Notes under the pieces: generated by a model | Told to the model about the DNA's origin: nothing | Seen by the model: only the letters and a program-made list of their open reading frames with translations | Database searches by the model: none | Part shown: positions 8,998 through 19,363 of the stretch, one piece after another | Position numbering within the stretch: position 1 is the stretch's first letter | How the letters are laid out: every line of letters begins with the position of its first letter | Assembly: GCA_963761755.1 (NCBI GenBank) | Contig: CAVXIC010000011.1 | Coordinates: 310,001-374,000, forward strand | Length of the DNA: 64,000 nucleotides | Source: CAJXVA01 sp963761755 | GTDB lineage: Bacteria > Myxococcota_A > Polyangia > Nannocystales > Nannocystaceae | Reading direction: 5' to 3' | Position numbers and translations under genes: made by a program

Positions 8998-9591
8998 ATG
9001 TCGACACTCTCGAGATTCAATCTGGCCTTCATGCTCGTCCTTGCAGGTGCGTGTGGCGACGACACGGGCGGAGACGCCCAGACCGATGCGATGGCCGACG
9101 GGTCCTCGGGCGGCGATGCCTTCGCGTTCGCCGAAGACGACGCGTCTGCGTACACCCAAGCCGATCGCGTGGGCATGCCTGCCGTCGTCGTGGCGCTGAT
9201 CGCCTCCAAGGACGACTACAACGCGGCGCAGCCCGCCAACGACAGCGACTTCGCGGACGAGATCGTGGCCTCGGTCACGGGCATCCATGATGCGCTCGAC
9301 GATGACTTGACCGGCGCGGGTCTCACGCCGTGTGCACCGCAGGCGTGTGTCGAAGCCGCGGCGCCCTTCGTCATCCCTGATACCCTCGCGATCGATGCCT
9401 CGGCACCGGCGGGTTTCCCCAACGGACGCATGCTTCCAGACCCGGTCATGGACGTAACGCTCGCCCTGGTGTTGCTGGACCTCGATGTGCACCCGGTCAC
9501 GACGTTGGCCGAGCTTCCTCTCAACCCGGCCGCCAACGATGTCGCGTTCTCATCGAGCTTCCCCTACCTTGGACCTGCTCATTCATTCTAG
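8998..9591 (+). CDS. DUF4331 family lipoprotein, C-terminal half
   Basis: A 197-residue predicted lipoprotein with its own signal peptide and cysteine (LVLAGACGDD). It carries the C-terminal DUF4331 hallmarks: RVGMPAVVVALI, KDDYNAAQPANDS and GFPNGRMLPDPVMDVTLAL. These normally follow the N-terminal half seen in the upstream gene. The separate signal peptide argues that it is an independent protein and not a frameshifted fragment. It probably forms a heterodimer with the product of 8374-8994 at the envelope. The stop lies inside the start region of the next gene. Confidence 0.75.
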   Translation: MSTLSRFNLAFMLVLAGACGDDTGGDAQTDAMADGSSGGDAFAFAEDDASAYTQADRVGMPAVVVALIASKDDYNAAQPANDSDFADEIVASVTGIHDALDDDLTGAGLTPCAPQACVEAAAPFVIPDTLAIDASAPAGFPNGRMLPDPVMDVTLALVLLDLDVHPVTTLAELPLNPAANDVAFSSSFPYLGPAHSF

Positions 9592-10438
9592 GCCGCAACG
9601 GCTGCCGTTGGCCGTGGGGTGCATGCTCGGAGTGACGCTGTCCTCTCCGGGCATCGCGCTCGCCGACGCGCATTCGGAGCCGGTCGCCCAGAGCGACGCG
9701 GCGGCGCCCGAGGACGGTAGGGCGCTCGCCCGACGTCGGGTGGCGGAAGGCCAAGCGTTGTACGAGCAAGCCAAGTACGAGGAGGCACTCGTCGCGTTTC
9801 AGGACGCCGCGGCCGCCTACGCATCCCCGGATTTCCAGTTCAACATCGGCCTGTGTTACGAGCGCCTCGGGGAGACTCGGGCCGCCATTCGGGCATTCGA
9901 GGCCTATTTGCGCAACAAGCCGGACGCGCGCGATCGGGCGAGCGTCGAGCACCGGATCGAAGAGCTTCGAGCCGAGCAGGACCGCGAGACCTCGCCGGCG
10001 GTGCCGACGCCCGTGCTCGTCGAGCCTCCCGGCCAAGCCGAGCCGGCCTCGACCGCTCCCGCACCGAACGAGGATGCGGCGCCCGAGGCCCGACCGCATC
10101 GGCCCTTCATCATCAGCGGCGCCGCGCTGGCAGGCGTCGGAGCGGCCGTGATGATCGCCGGTGGCGTGGGCTTTGGCATCGTCGCCAATCGCCGCGCCGA
10201 CCGTGTGTCCCAGGTGCTCGACAGCGACAACCCGCAGGGCCTGACCCGGGCGGAGACCGTAGGCCTCGCCCAGGAAGCGGACCGGCTGCGGGCGCTTCAG
10301 ATCGGCAGCATCGCAGGGGGCGGCGCCATGGCGATCGTCGGCGCTGCGCTGCTCACCACCGGGATTCGCCGTCGCCGCCAATCCCAGCTGACGCTGCTTC
10401 CGACCGGACGCGGCCTCGCAGTCCGAGGGGTCTTCTAA
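9569..10438 (+). CDS. TPR protein with two C-terminal membrane segments
   Basis: A 289-residue envelope protein. I chose the TTG at 9569 because it gives a full signal peptide (charged Arg region, hydrophobic LPLAVGCMLGVTL, Ala-Asp-Ala cleavage); it overlaps the upstream gene by 23 bases. An ATG at 9539 is an alternative. Residues about 50-125 form tetratricopeptide-like helices (EGQALYEQAKYEEALVAF, NIGLCYERLGE). A Pro/Ala linker follows, then two hydrophobic segments flanking a short charged loop, and a beta-like tail ending in Gly-Val-Phe. Such proteins are frequent next to kinases and lipoproteins in myxobacteria. Role unknown. Confidence 0.72.
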   Translation: MDLLIHSRPQRLPLAVGCMLGVTLSSPGIALADAHSEPVAQSDAAAPEDGRALARRRVAEGQALYEQAKYEEALVAFQDAAAAYASPDFQFNIGLCYERLGETRAAIRAFEAYLRNKPDARDRASVEHRIEELRAEQDRETSPAVPTPVLVEPPGQAEPASTAPAPNEDAAPEARPHRPFIISGAALAGVGAAVMIAGGVGFGIVANRRADRVSQVLDSDNPQGLTRAETVGLAQEADRLRALQIGSIAGGGAMAIVGAALLTTGIRRRRQSQLTLLPTGRGLAVRGVF

Positions 10439-10440
10439 CC

Positions 10441-11372
10441 ATGCGAACTCTCTTCCACGCTCCCGCCGTCGCGTTGTTGCTGTCTCTCGCCGGATGCCTG
10501 GAGGACCAGGTCGACGAGGCGTCTGCAGGGGTCTTCGCCTGCTCGGGGCAAGACGACTGCATCGAAGGCGAGTTCTGCGTGATCGGTCGGTGCGAGTCAC
10601 AGGAGCCGCCGTCCATCGAGATCCGTGACCCCGAGCAGTTCGAGATCGTCGCGTCGCGCGACGGCGTGGGGTCGAGCATGTTGCTTTCGATCGTCGTCGG
10701 CGGGCGCGGACTGACGCTGGTCGATCCCAACACGGGAAGCACGAAGAGCGACGAGGGCTACGTCGAGGTCGTCTTGGACGGCGACGTGGTTGGAGAGCTC
10801 TCCTCGGGCAGCTTGGCCGGCAATGTGTTGCTCGACGTCCCCGGGTTCGTGGCCACACCGGGGGCCCACCGCATCGTGGCGCGCGCTCGTCGTGCGGACG
10901 GCACGGCGTACGACAACGCCGAGGCGGAGGCGGTGTCTCTGGTCTGGGTGGACGACGGCCTGCCTCAGGTGGGGATCGTCCGACCGCTGCCTGGAACCGA
11001 GTTCGATGTCACCGAGACCGAGGTCGACGTCGAGGTCGCGACGCTCAACTTCGCCATCGTGCCCGCCGCCGCGACGCGTCCCGAAACCCATGGACATGCG
11101 CACATCCACTACGACGACGTCTTCCCGACGTGTGTGGACGATCCCCTGTGCGACTGCTGCTACATCGCCATCGCCTCACCGAGCACCAGCGAGGTGCCGC
11201 CACAGGGCTTCTTGCTCGACTGGACCGAGCGGGTCAGGTTACCCGGCGCGAGCGAAGGCGCGGGACGCCTGACCGCCGTCCTCCGCAGCACCAACCACAC
11301 CCCGTTCTACGATGAAGACGGACGCACGGTCTTCAACTCGATCGAGGTCCAGCGGGTCGATGGGGCGGGCCC

Positions 11373-11376
<4 letters not shown>
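10441..11376 (+). CDS. lipoprotein with Ig-like region
   Basis: A 311-residue lipoprotein (lipobox SLAGC near residue 19). A small Cys cluster of about 30 residues (FACSGQDDCIEGEFCVIGRC) resembles the disulfide knots often seen after myxobacterial lipoboxes. About 230 residues of predicted beta structure follow, which may be one or two Ig-like domains, with a His-rich HGHAHIHYDD and a DDPLCDCCY segment that could bind metal. It starts two bases after the TPR protein and ends in an ATGA overlap with the kinase gene, so the three are translationally linked. Function unknown. Confidence 0.7.
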
Positions 11377-12911
<1,535 letters not shown>

Positions 12912-12914
<3 letters not shown>

Positions 12915-12929
12915 GGGGGCTCGCCCTCA
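12912..12929 (+). terminator. weak hairpin at kinase stop codon
   Basis: TGAGGG (12912-12917) pairs with CCCTCA (12924-12929) around a 6-nt loop; the left arm includes the kinase stop codon. There is no T run after it, so it may only pause transcription before the rhomboid gene. Confidence 0.25.
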
Positions 12930-12952
12930 GACGCGCTATCCTTGGGTCGTCG

Positions 12953-14608
12953 ATGGCCTCGGCCAACCAGTATCTGCGCGTCGTCGAGTTCCTGCTCGAA
13001 GAAGGGGTCGCTGGGCGTGAGCTCCTCGGGGTCGAGGACACCGCGGCCTTCATCGCGATGGAGGACGCCAGCTTGGCGATCGTGGTGCATCCGACGAAGT
13101 CGGGGGACGCGCTGCTCGAGGCGCTCCAGCATCAGCTCTCGCAGAACCCCAAGGCGCACCACAAGCTGATCATCGTTGGCGGCGGGGTGGAGATGCGGCC
13201 ATTGCTCGAGACGTGTCAGCCGGGCATGTTCGAGCGCCGCATGGTCCAGGTGTACCAGCTCTCCGATGCGGGAGAGGTCTGGGGTGGGCACGCCAGCCGT
13301 CTCGATTCCTCGGTGGGCCGGGCGCTCGAAGCGGCGCGGTTGGCCGAGGATCCCGTGGACCCCGTGGACCGGGCGCGCCTCGTCAGCCGGGTGCGCAAGC
13401 CCTCCGAGGAGGAAGCTCAGCGCGTCAAGGAACACCGCAGCTTCCTGCACGCCTACCAGGCTGTGCGGCCCACGGTCACGATCGGCGCCGTCGCGCTCAT
13501 CGTGGGGGTGTACGGCCTGCAGATGACCTGGGGCGGGGGAGAGTTCATTCCCACCATGGCGCGCATGGGCGCGAACACCGACGCGTCGCTGGGCGCTGAG
13601 CCGTGGCGACTGCTCTCGTCCACCCTGCTGCACGCCAGCATCGTGCACGTCGGGATGAACGCGCTGGTGCTCTACATTCTCGGCGCGCACCTCGAGCGAA
13701 TCCTCGGGTGGCGTCGTCAGCTCGTGCTGCTGGCGCTCGCCGGTCTCGTCGGCGGACTCGCGAGCGCCGTGCGGGCCGAAGCGCTTCTGAGCGTGGGAGC
13801 CTCGGGTGCGATCTGGGGGCTGCTGGGGGCGGCACTGGGCATCGCGTTGCGGCCCGGCACCATCGTGCCCGTGGCCATCGTCGAGAACCTCAAGCGGGTG
13901 GCGATCATCAACCTGGTGATCAACCTTGCCGTCTCGTTCATCCCCGGCATCGACATCATGGCCCACCTGGGCGGAGGCGTGGCTGGACTGGTGCTGACCT
14001 ACTCGGGCCTGCTCACGCGCGGGTTGCGGCCCGTCGCCGAGGACCCGCTGCGCCGTCGCGACGCCAAGCGAGGCTGGACGCTGGGTGCCTGGGCCGCTGC
14101 CGTCGCGACGGTCGGCAGCCTGGTCGTCGCCGTCGTCGTCGGCCGCCCGTGGGAACTCGGTCGTGCACCCAAGCTCGTCGAGATGTCCATCGAAGGCACC
14201 TCCTATCGTGTTCGGGCTCCCCAGGGCCCCGTCGAGCGGGACCTGGACGACGAGGGCGTCATCGCCCTGTGGGTTGCCGATCCGCTCACCGCGGCATTCT
14301 CGCTGAGCGTGTTGGTCCGGTCATGGTCGCAGCCTGGCCCCCTCGAACCGGCCGAGATCGAGACGTGGCGGGGGCGAGACCCGGAGCTTCCCGAAGGCGT
14401 CGAGCTGGTCTCGAGCACCCCGGTCGACGGGCAGGGTCCCCCCGCATACGAGGAGCGCCACGCCTATCCCAATGGCGGCACGCTCCATGTTCGATATGTC
14501 CTGTTCGAAGACGCCGAGGTGGTGCTCAGTGCGTTCGTCTTCGAGGGGGCCCGAGAGGACGTGACCGCGGCGGCGAGGGCTTCGGTCGCGTCGCTGACGC
14601 GTGGATGA
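12953..14608 (+). CDS. rhomboid-family intramembrane serine protease
   Basis: A 551-residue protein. Residues 1-165 form a soluble N-terminal domain, and 170-350 contain the rhomboid core of six membrane helices. The core carries LLHASIVHVGMNA (H232, N236), the nucleophile motif GASG (S284) and the partner histidine in AHLGGG (H338), so the Ser-His dyad is intact. A further hydrophobic segment near residues 365-385 is followed by a 160-residue soluble C-terminal domain. Rhomboids cleave membrane-anchored substrates. Lying 38 bases after the kinase, it could act on the neighbouring lipoprotein, TPR protein or kinase, but that is only inference. Confidence 0.9.
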   Translation: MASANQYLRVVEFLLEEGVAGRELLGVEDTAAFIAMEDASLAIVVHPTKSGDALLEALQHQLSQNPKAHHKLIIVGGGVEMRPLLETCQPGMFERRMVQVYQLSDAGEVWGGHASRLDSSVGRALEAARLAEDPVDPVDRARLVSRVRKPSEEEAQRVKEHRSFLHAYQAVRPTVTIGAVALIVGVYGLQMTWGGGEFIPTMARMGANTDASLGAEPWRLLSSTLLHASIVHVGMNALVLYILGAHLERILGWRRQLVLLALAGLVGGLASAVRAEALLSVGASGAIWGLLGAALGIALRPGTIVPVAIVENLKRVAIINLVINLAVSFIPGIDIMAHLGGGVAGLVLTYSGLLTRGLRPVAEDPLRRRDAKRGWTLGAWAAAVATVGSLVVAVVVGRPWELGRAPKLVEMSIEGTSYRVRAPQGPVERDLDDEGVIALWVADPLTAAFSLSVLVRSWSQPGPLEPAEIETWRGRDPELPEGVELVSSTPVDGQGPPAYEERHAYPNGGTLHVRYVLFEDAEVVLSAFVFEGAREDVTAAARASVASLTRG

Positions 14609-14626
14609 CCCCGCCGAAGCGCGGAC

Positions 14627-15526
14627 TCATCGAGCCACGACGAAGACGTCGTGGAGATCGGGCTGGTCGAACGGCTCGGGCACGACGCCCTCGGTGGCGA
14701 ACACGTACAGCGCAGTCCGGTACACCATGTCGAGCGTGCGAACGAAGACGATGCCCAGCAGCGCGATCGCCCCGGGTGCTCCGATGGCGAGCAGCAGCCA
14801 CCGAGGGTCTTGGACGCCCAGGTAGATGCAGGCGGCCGTCGGCACGATCGCCAGGACGCCGAAGCCCATCCAGACCCAGCCAAGGGCCAGGCGGCCGACG
14901 AAGGCCTCCTTCCAGGTCTTGCGAAAGAGCTTGCCCGATCGAAGGATCGAGCCGATGCCGCCCCGCTTCTCCTTGGCAAGCACCGGCACCACCAGGTAGG
15001 TGGCGGCCCACCACGCCATCTCGAATACGCTGGTGGTGAAGCGGCTCAAGAAGCCCTTCTTCTTGCCTTCGCCCCCTCGGGTCTTCCCGAGGATGCGACC
15101 CACGCCCGCTTGCGCGACGGCGACGGTGGCGATGGCGGCCAGTCGGCCCCGGGCGGATCGGACCGCGCCCCCAAAGGTCCACTCGCGCCCCGCCATCGCG
15201 TCCATGGTGGCGCGGCTGAGGCCGACCGAGGTGAGCAGCGACCACATCTGCAGCAGGACGGCGGTGATGAACCCGCCGGCGACCACACCGCGTCCGAGCA
15301 CCTCGCCCGACTCGGGCGGCTCGCCCTGGAAGAGCAGCGACCAGGGCCCCAACTCGATGGTCGGGTTGGCGGCGATCTCCATCGACAACCAGGCGACCGT
15401 GGCCCCGACGCCGACCGCAAACACCGCGCCGATCAACGTGACGGCTGGAAACCACAGCAGGCGGGGATTGCTGCGAACGGTGCGCAGCGAGGCGCGCAGG
15501 ATGGTGACGCTACCGGGACGATTCAT
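14627..15526 (-). CDS. DUF6159-like multi-pass membrane protein
   Basis: This 299-residue integral membrane protein has about six hydrophobic segments. The N-terminus (SLRTVRSNPRLLWFPAVT), the middle (SRATMDAMAGREWTFGGAV) and AATYLVVPVLAKEKRGG followed by LRSGKLFRKTWKE follow the pattern I associate with DUF6159. The ATG at 15526 lies inside the 3' end of the GntR gene (17-base overlap), so the two are cotranscribed and probably translationally coupled. GntR/YtrA regulators commonly control adjacent membrane genes, and this protein is the likely target. Function unknown; no ATPase is present. Confidence 0.7.
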   Translation of the reverse strand: MNRPGSVTILRASLRTVRSNPRLLWFPAVTLIGAVFAVGVGATVAWLSMEIAANPTIELGPWSLLFQGEPPESGEVLGRGVVAGGFITAVLLQMWSLLTSVGLSRATMDAMAGREWTFGGAVRSARGRLAAIATVAVAQAGVGRILGKTRGGEGKKKGFLSRFTTSVFEMAWWAATYLVVPVLAKEKRGGIGSILRSGKLFRKTWKEAFVGRLALGWVWMGFGVLAIVPTAACIYLGVQDPRWLLLAIGAPGAIALLGIVFVRTLDMVYRTALYVFATEGVVPEPFDQPDLHDVFVVAR

Positions 15527-15890
15527 CGAGGGTTTCCTGAAAGTATGTGAGCAGATCCTGCGCGCTGATCTTCTGCCGGGCCGCGTCGGAGATCGCTCGC
15601 TCGTAGATGTCGCGCATCGCCGACTGGGCGTCGATGGGATCGGGCGTTCGAAGGGCCGGGAAGGTGCCGCGACCCCGACGGGACACGATGTGGCCTCCCT
15701 GCTCGAGGTCTCGGTACGCCCGTGCGACGGTGTTTGGATTGACGTCGAGACGCCGGGCCAGCTCGTGAATGGTGGGCAGCTGCTCACCCTGCGTCAGGGT
15801 GCCGGTGGACAGCGCCGACAGAACCGCGTCGGCGATCTGCCGATACAGCGGCACGCCACGGTCGAAGTCGAGCTGCACGTCCACGGGCAC
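15510..15890 (-). CDS. GntR-family regulator, YtrA subfamily
   Basis: A 126-residue regulator consisting of the winged-helix GntR DNA-binding domain (residues about 12-78, with VPLYRQIADAV, GEQLPTIHELARRLDVN, NTVARAYRDLEQGG) and a short helical tail. The short tail in place of a ligand-binding domain is typical of the YtrA subfamily, which usually represses its own operon. A perfect AT-rich palindrome lies 9 bases before the start codon. The gene overlaps the membrane protein gene downstream, so repression at that site would silence both. Confidence 0.9.
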   Translation of the reverse strand: MPVDVQLDFDRGVPLYRQIADAVLSALSTGTLTQGEQLPTIHELARRLDVNPNTVARAYRDLEQGGHIVSRRGRGTFPALRTPDPIDAQSAMRDIYERAISDAARQKISAQDLLTYFQETLDESSR

Positions 15891-15898
15891 GGAACGAT

Positions 15899-15922
15899 AT
15901 TTTACTAGTTAAATAGTAAAAT
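15899..15922 (-). promoter_or_regulatory. palindromic operator, likely GntR autoregulation
   Basis: Perfect 9-bp inverted repeat ATTTTACTA (15899-15907) and TAGTAAAAT (15914-15922) with a 6-bp spacer. It is strikingly AT-rich for this GC-rich sequence and sits 9-32 bases upstream of the GntR start codon, where repressor binding would block transcription. Confidence 0.8.
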
Positions 15923-15991
15923 GCAAGGGCGCCAGCGTCGGGAAGGTCTCGCTCGGTACACACCGCGCGGAGGCAGTGATACGCACGTGGG

Positions 15992-17521
15992 GTGCGTTGG
16001 TCCCAGCTTCGTCGCTCTTGCTCCGCCTCCCTGAGCGTTGCCCTCGCCGGCTGCGGGGCGTCGGTTCCGGTCGATACGGACGCCGGTGGTGCGGAGACAT
16101 CGACCTCCTCGGAGACATCGACCGCTCCAGGCGAGGCGAGCTCCGGCTCCGCCTCTGCCTCCGCGACGGGGGAGGACACCACCGGTACCGGCGGGGCGTC
16201 CACCGGGGAGACCAGCGGCACCGACCCCACCACCGGTGGGAGCGTCGAGCCGTCGGCCCTGTGCGATGCGGTCGAGCTGCCCGTTCGCACCGGGGCCGAG
16301 ATCATCGTCGAGCCCGCAGGGGATGGTCAGGTCACGGTCGACGGGCAGACGATGACGCTGCGCGCGGCCGTCTCGTTGGCCAGCCCCGGCGACTCCGTCC
16401 TCCTGGAGGACGGCACGTACACGCTCCCCGATGCGCCGTCGGGCGGCTACACCGGCGTGTACATCACCACGCAGGACGTCACGTTGCGCTCGCGCAGCGG
16501 CAACGCCGACGCGGTGGTGATCGATGGAGCCTACCGAAGCATGGGCGACGGTGGGGTCGGCAACATCACCATCGCGGCGCCCGGGGTGGTCCTTGCGCAC
16601 GTGACCGTGTCGCGGTCGATCTTTCACCTCGTGCACATCTGGGCCGCTGGCAACGATGCCCTGGTACACGACGTTCGCTTGGTCGATGGTGGCCAGCAGT
16701 TCCTCAAGTCGAGCGTCGACGGGGGGTCCGTAGACGACGTCGAGATCTCGTGCAGTCGGTTCCTGATGACCGACGAGGGGCGCGAGAACGTGTGGGGCTA
16801 TGGGCCCTCCGACGGGAACACGACCTGCTACACCGGCGGCATCGACACCCACAACGCGCGGAACTGGTCGGTGCACGACAACCGCTTCGAGGGGATCTAC
16901 TGCACGCCCGATGGCGTTCCCCATCCCGCGCACGGTCGCTTCCCCGAGCAGCGCGACGGCATGACCTACACCGGTGGCTTGTCCGAGCACGGCATTCACA
17001 TGTGGGACAGCGAGGACGGGACCGGGCACGACATCGAGCGCAACCAGATCATCGACTGCGCTCGGGGCATCGGACTGGGACTCTTCAATCCGGTCTTCGG
17101 CGGACGCATCGTCAACAACACGGTGTCATCGTCGTTCGCTGGCAGCCGTGAGCACGACGTCGGAATCATCATCGAGCGCGCCAGCGGGACGCTCGTCGCG
17201 AACAACACCGTGTTCTTCTCCCATCCCGACGCGTATCCCAACGCGATCGAGTATCGGTGGGTCGAGACCGACGGGGCCACCAGCGTGTACGGCAACCTCA
17301 CCAATGGGTTGGTGCGGGAGCGCGATGGGGCCAGCGCGCAGGTGAGCGAGAACGTGACGACCGCGGATGCGGCGTGGTTCGTCGACCCGGTCGGCGGAGA
17401 CCTGCACGTGCTGGACTGCGGCGCCATCGAGGCGGTCCCGAAGCACGTCGACGTGGCGGACGACCTCGACGGCGTCACGCGGGCCGACCCGACCGTTGCG
17501 GGCGCTGACGCCTGCGATTGA
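15992..17521 (+). CDS. right-handed beta-helix lipoprotein
   Basis: A 509-residue predicted lipoprotein with GTG start, signal peptide and lipobox ALAGC near residue 21. A Ser/Thr/Gly/Ala linker of about 65 residues is followed by a large parallel beta-helix domain. The helix coils are visible as repeats such as DVTLRSRSGNADAVVIDG, GVVLAHVTVSRS, NIERNQIIDCARGIG-like turns and GGRIVNNTVSSS, the pattern of DUF1565/NosD-type or polysaccharide-lyase folds. The linker and fold suggest a surface protein that binds or cleaves polysaccharide. No catalytic set was identified. Confidence 0.8.
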   Translation: MRWSQLRRSCSASLSVALAGCGASVPVDTDAGGAETSTSSETSTAPGEASSGSASASATGEDTTGTGGASTGETSGTDPTTGGSVEPSALCDAVELPVRTGAEIIVEPAGDGQVTVDGQTMTLRAAVSLASPGDSVLLEDGTYTLPDAPSGGYTGVYITTQDVTLRSRSGNADAVVIDGAYRSMGDGGVGNITIAAPGVVLAHVTVSRSIFHLVHIWAAGNDALVHDVRLVDGGQQFLKSSVDGGSVDDVEISCSRFLMTDEGRENVWGYGPSDGNTTCYTGGIDTHNARNWSVHDNRFEGIYCTPDGVPHPAHGRFPEQRDGMTYTGGLSEHGIHMWDSEDGTGHDIERNQIIDCARGIGLGLFNPVFGGRIVNNTVSSSFAGSREHDVGIIIERASGTLVANNTVFFSHPDAYPNAIEYRWVETDGATSVYGNLTNGLVRERDGASAQVSENVTTADAAWFVDPVGGDLHVLDCGAIEAVPKHVDVADDLDGVTRADPTVAGADACD

Positions 17522-17659
17522 GCACGAGCCCCTCGGGGGTTGGAGGACCTCCTCCTGGGTCAAAGGCTGCACCTTTGTTGGCGCAGTCGCTGTGCATTGG
17601 TTGGCGGGACCCGAAAGGCGGGAGAAACTCGTGTCGTAGCGCTCCCCTCAACCCCGCCC

Positions 17660-17667
17660 AGGAGGTG
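17660..17667 (+). promoter_or_regulatory. strong Shine-Dalgarno for the PARP gene
   Basis: AGGAGGTG ends five bases before the ATG at 17673 and fixes that start, which keeps the entire lysine repeat in the protein. Confidence 0.75.
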
Positions 17668-17672
17668 CCCGG

Positions 17673-19331
17673 ATGGTGACGAAGAAGAAGACCGTCGCGA
17701 AGAAGAAGACCGTCGCGAAGAAGAAGACCGTCGCGAAGAAGAAGACCGTCGCGAAGACGAAGACCGTCGCGAAGAAGAAGACCGTCGCGAAGACGAAGAC
17801 CGTCGCGAAGAAGAAGACCGTCGCGAAGACGAAGAGCTCGGCCCCTCCCACGACCCCGCAGGTCGGAGGCTTGATCGAGGAGGTCACCCTCAACTGGACC
17901 GACCTGACCGGGGCCCGTACCGGCGCCAAGAGCCTCGGATCCAACAAGTTCTACAAGGCCAGGCTCTCCGAGCTGGGGCCCGGGAGCTACGAGGTGGTGT
18001 TCAACTACGGCCGCGTCGGGACGGACGGCCAGGCGCAGCGGCTGACCTTCTCCGACCTCAGATCTGCGCAGCGAACGTTGATGTCGAAGGTCAACGCGAA
18101 GGTCTCGAAGGGCTACACGCGTCTGCAGATGCGCACCCACGACGATGAACGCGCAAAGGCACAGGCCAAGGGGGTGCAGGTCGACGCACCCAAGAAGAAG
18201 ACGTCCAAGCCGACGCGAGAGTTCCACCCGATGGTCTCCGCGTTGTTGCGCATCATCTTTACCGAGGCGGGCAAAGCGGTGAAGCGGGGTCTCTCCGCCT
18301 CCGCCGGCGCCACCGACGACGCGCCGCTGGGCAACCTGCAGGACGCACAACTCGACAAGGGCGCGGACATCCTCGAGGAGATCGAGGCGGTGCTCGAGAA
18401 GGCGAAACGAACGCCACGCAAGCGACTCATCGATCTGACGAATGCGTACCTGTCGAACATCCCGCGGAACATCGACCACGCGCGCCGGGGCGGAAAACTC
18501 GACCTGTCGATGATTCTCATCGACAACCGCGAGCGCATCGAAGAGCAGCGCAAGTTCCTCACCCTGCTTCGCGACGCGATCCTGCAGCGCGAGGTGTTCG
18601 CCGAGGCCGCGGTGGCCGACGATCCGGTCGAAGTGTGGTTTGACGGCCTGGGCTGCGAGCTCGAGTTCCTCGAGCCCAAGAGCAAGGAGTACGCGCACGT
18701 CAGCGAGCTGTTCGACATCGGACAGTCCCCGAAGAACTCGAACTTCTACGGCAAGCTGCGCGTCGCTCGGGCGTGGCGACTCGAGCGTCACGGCGAGGCC
18801 CACAGGATGAAGTCCTACGCGGACGAGATCACCGCGCGCAAAGGGGCCACCGGACTCATTCCCGGGTGGCACGGCACCCGGACCGAGAACCTCATGGGAA
18901 TCTCGACGGGTGGGCTGCTCATGCCCGAGAACCTGCCCAAGGGGGTGCACATCACCGGCAAGGCGTTCGGGCGCGGCATCTACCACGCTCCCCGCTGGCC
19001 CGACGCCGGACAGGACCGCAAGGGCGACGATGGCAAGACCTACCAGCGCTACAACGGTGCCCTGAAGTCGATGAACTACACCTCGATCTCGGGCGCCTAC
19101 TGGTCGGGCCACAACACCGGCACGGCGGGCTTCATGTACCTCGAAGAGATGGCGCTCGGCGTCCCGGAGGTGCACCTCACCGCGTGCTGGGATCGCCATC
19201 GTCCCGCGGAGGGCTACGACTACATCTACGCGCAGGCGTTCGGCAACCCGCAGCTCTCACACGACGAGGTCGTGACCTTCCACGAGAACGCGTCGAGGCT
19301 GACGCATCTGCTGGAGATCGTGCACCGCTAG
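17673..19331 (+). CDS. poly(ADP-ribose) polymerase-like protein with WGR domain
   Basis: This 552-residue protein has the eukaryotic PARP-1/2 core layout. Residues 4-54 are a Lys-rich repeat (KKKTVA). Residues about 66-150 are a WGR domain in which the name motif reads YGRVG. Residues about 200-320 are the helical PARP regulatory domain. Residues about 340-552 are the ADP-ribosyltransferase domain. The H-Y-E triad is intact: H400 in GWHGTR, Y437 in GRGIYHAP and E532 in HDEVV. It should attach ADP-ribose chains from NAD+ to itself or nearby proteins, probably on DNA damage. A convergent ADP-ribosylglycohydrolase gene is 730 bases away. PARPs of this type are known but rare in bacteria. Confidence 0.92.
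   Translation: MVTKKKTVAKKKTVAKKKTVAKKKTVAKTKTVAKKKTVAKTKTVAKKKTVAKTKSSAPPTTPQVGGLIEEVTLNWTDLTGARTGAKSLGSNKFYKARLSELGPGSYEVVFNYGRVGTDGQAQRLTFSDLRSAQRTLMSKVNAKVSKGYTRLQMRTHDDERAKAQAKGVQVDAPKKKTSKPTREFHPMVSALLRIIFTEAGKAVKRGLSASAGATDDAPLGNLQDAQLDKGADILEEIEAVLEKAKRTPRKRLIDLTNAYLSNIPRNIDHARRGGKLDLSMILIDNRERIEEQRKFLTLLRDAILQREVFAEAAVADDPVEVWFDGLGCELEFLEPKSKEYAHVSELFDIGQSPKNSNFYGKLRVARAWRLERHGEAHRMKSYADEITARKGATGLIPGWHGTRTENLMGISTGGLLMPENLPKGVHITGKAFGRGIYHAPRWPDAGQDRKGDDGKTYQRYNGALKSMNYTSISGAYWSGHNTGTAGFMYLEEMALGVPEVHLTACWDRHRPAEGYDYIYAQAFGNPQLSHDEVVTFHENASRLTHLLEIVHR
17682..17825 (+). repeat. 18-bp coding tandem repeat x8 (KKKTVA)
   Basis: Eight tandem 18-bp units encode KKKTVA (six copies) or KTKTVA (units 5 and 7), followed by a partial KTK. 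Nearly identical DNA suggests recent expansion. The product is a basic tail like that of histone H1-like proteins, probably binding DNA nonspecifically. Confidence 0.95.
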
Positions 19332-19363
19332 TGTCACGAACTACGGACGCAGGACACTAGCGG
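19325..19363. terminator. bidirectional hairpin carrying both stop codons
   Basis: CCGCTAGTGTC (19325-19335) and GACACTAGCGG (19353-19363) form a perfect 11-bp inverted repeat with a 17-nt loop. The left arm contains the TAG stop of the PARP gene and the right arm the stop of the opposing gene. It is placed to end transcription from both sides, though no T run is present. Confidence 0.55.
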
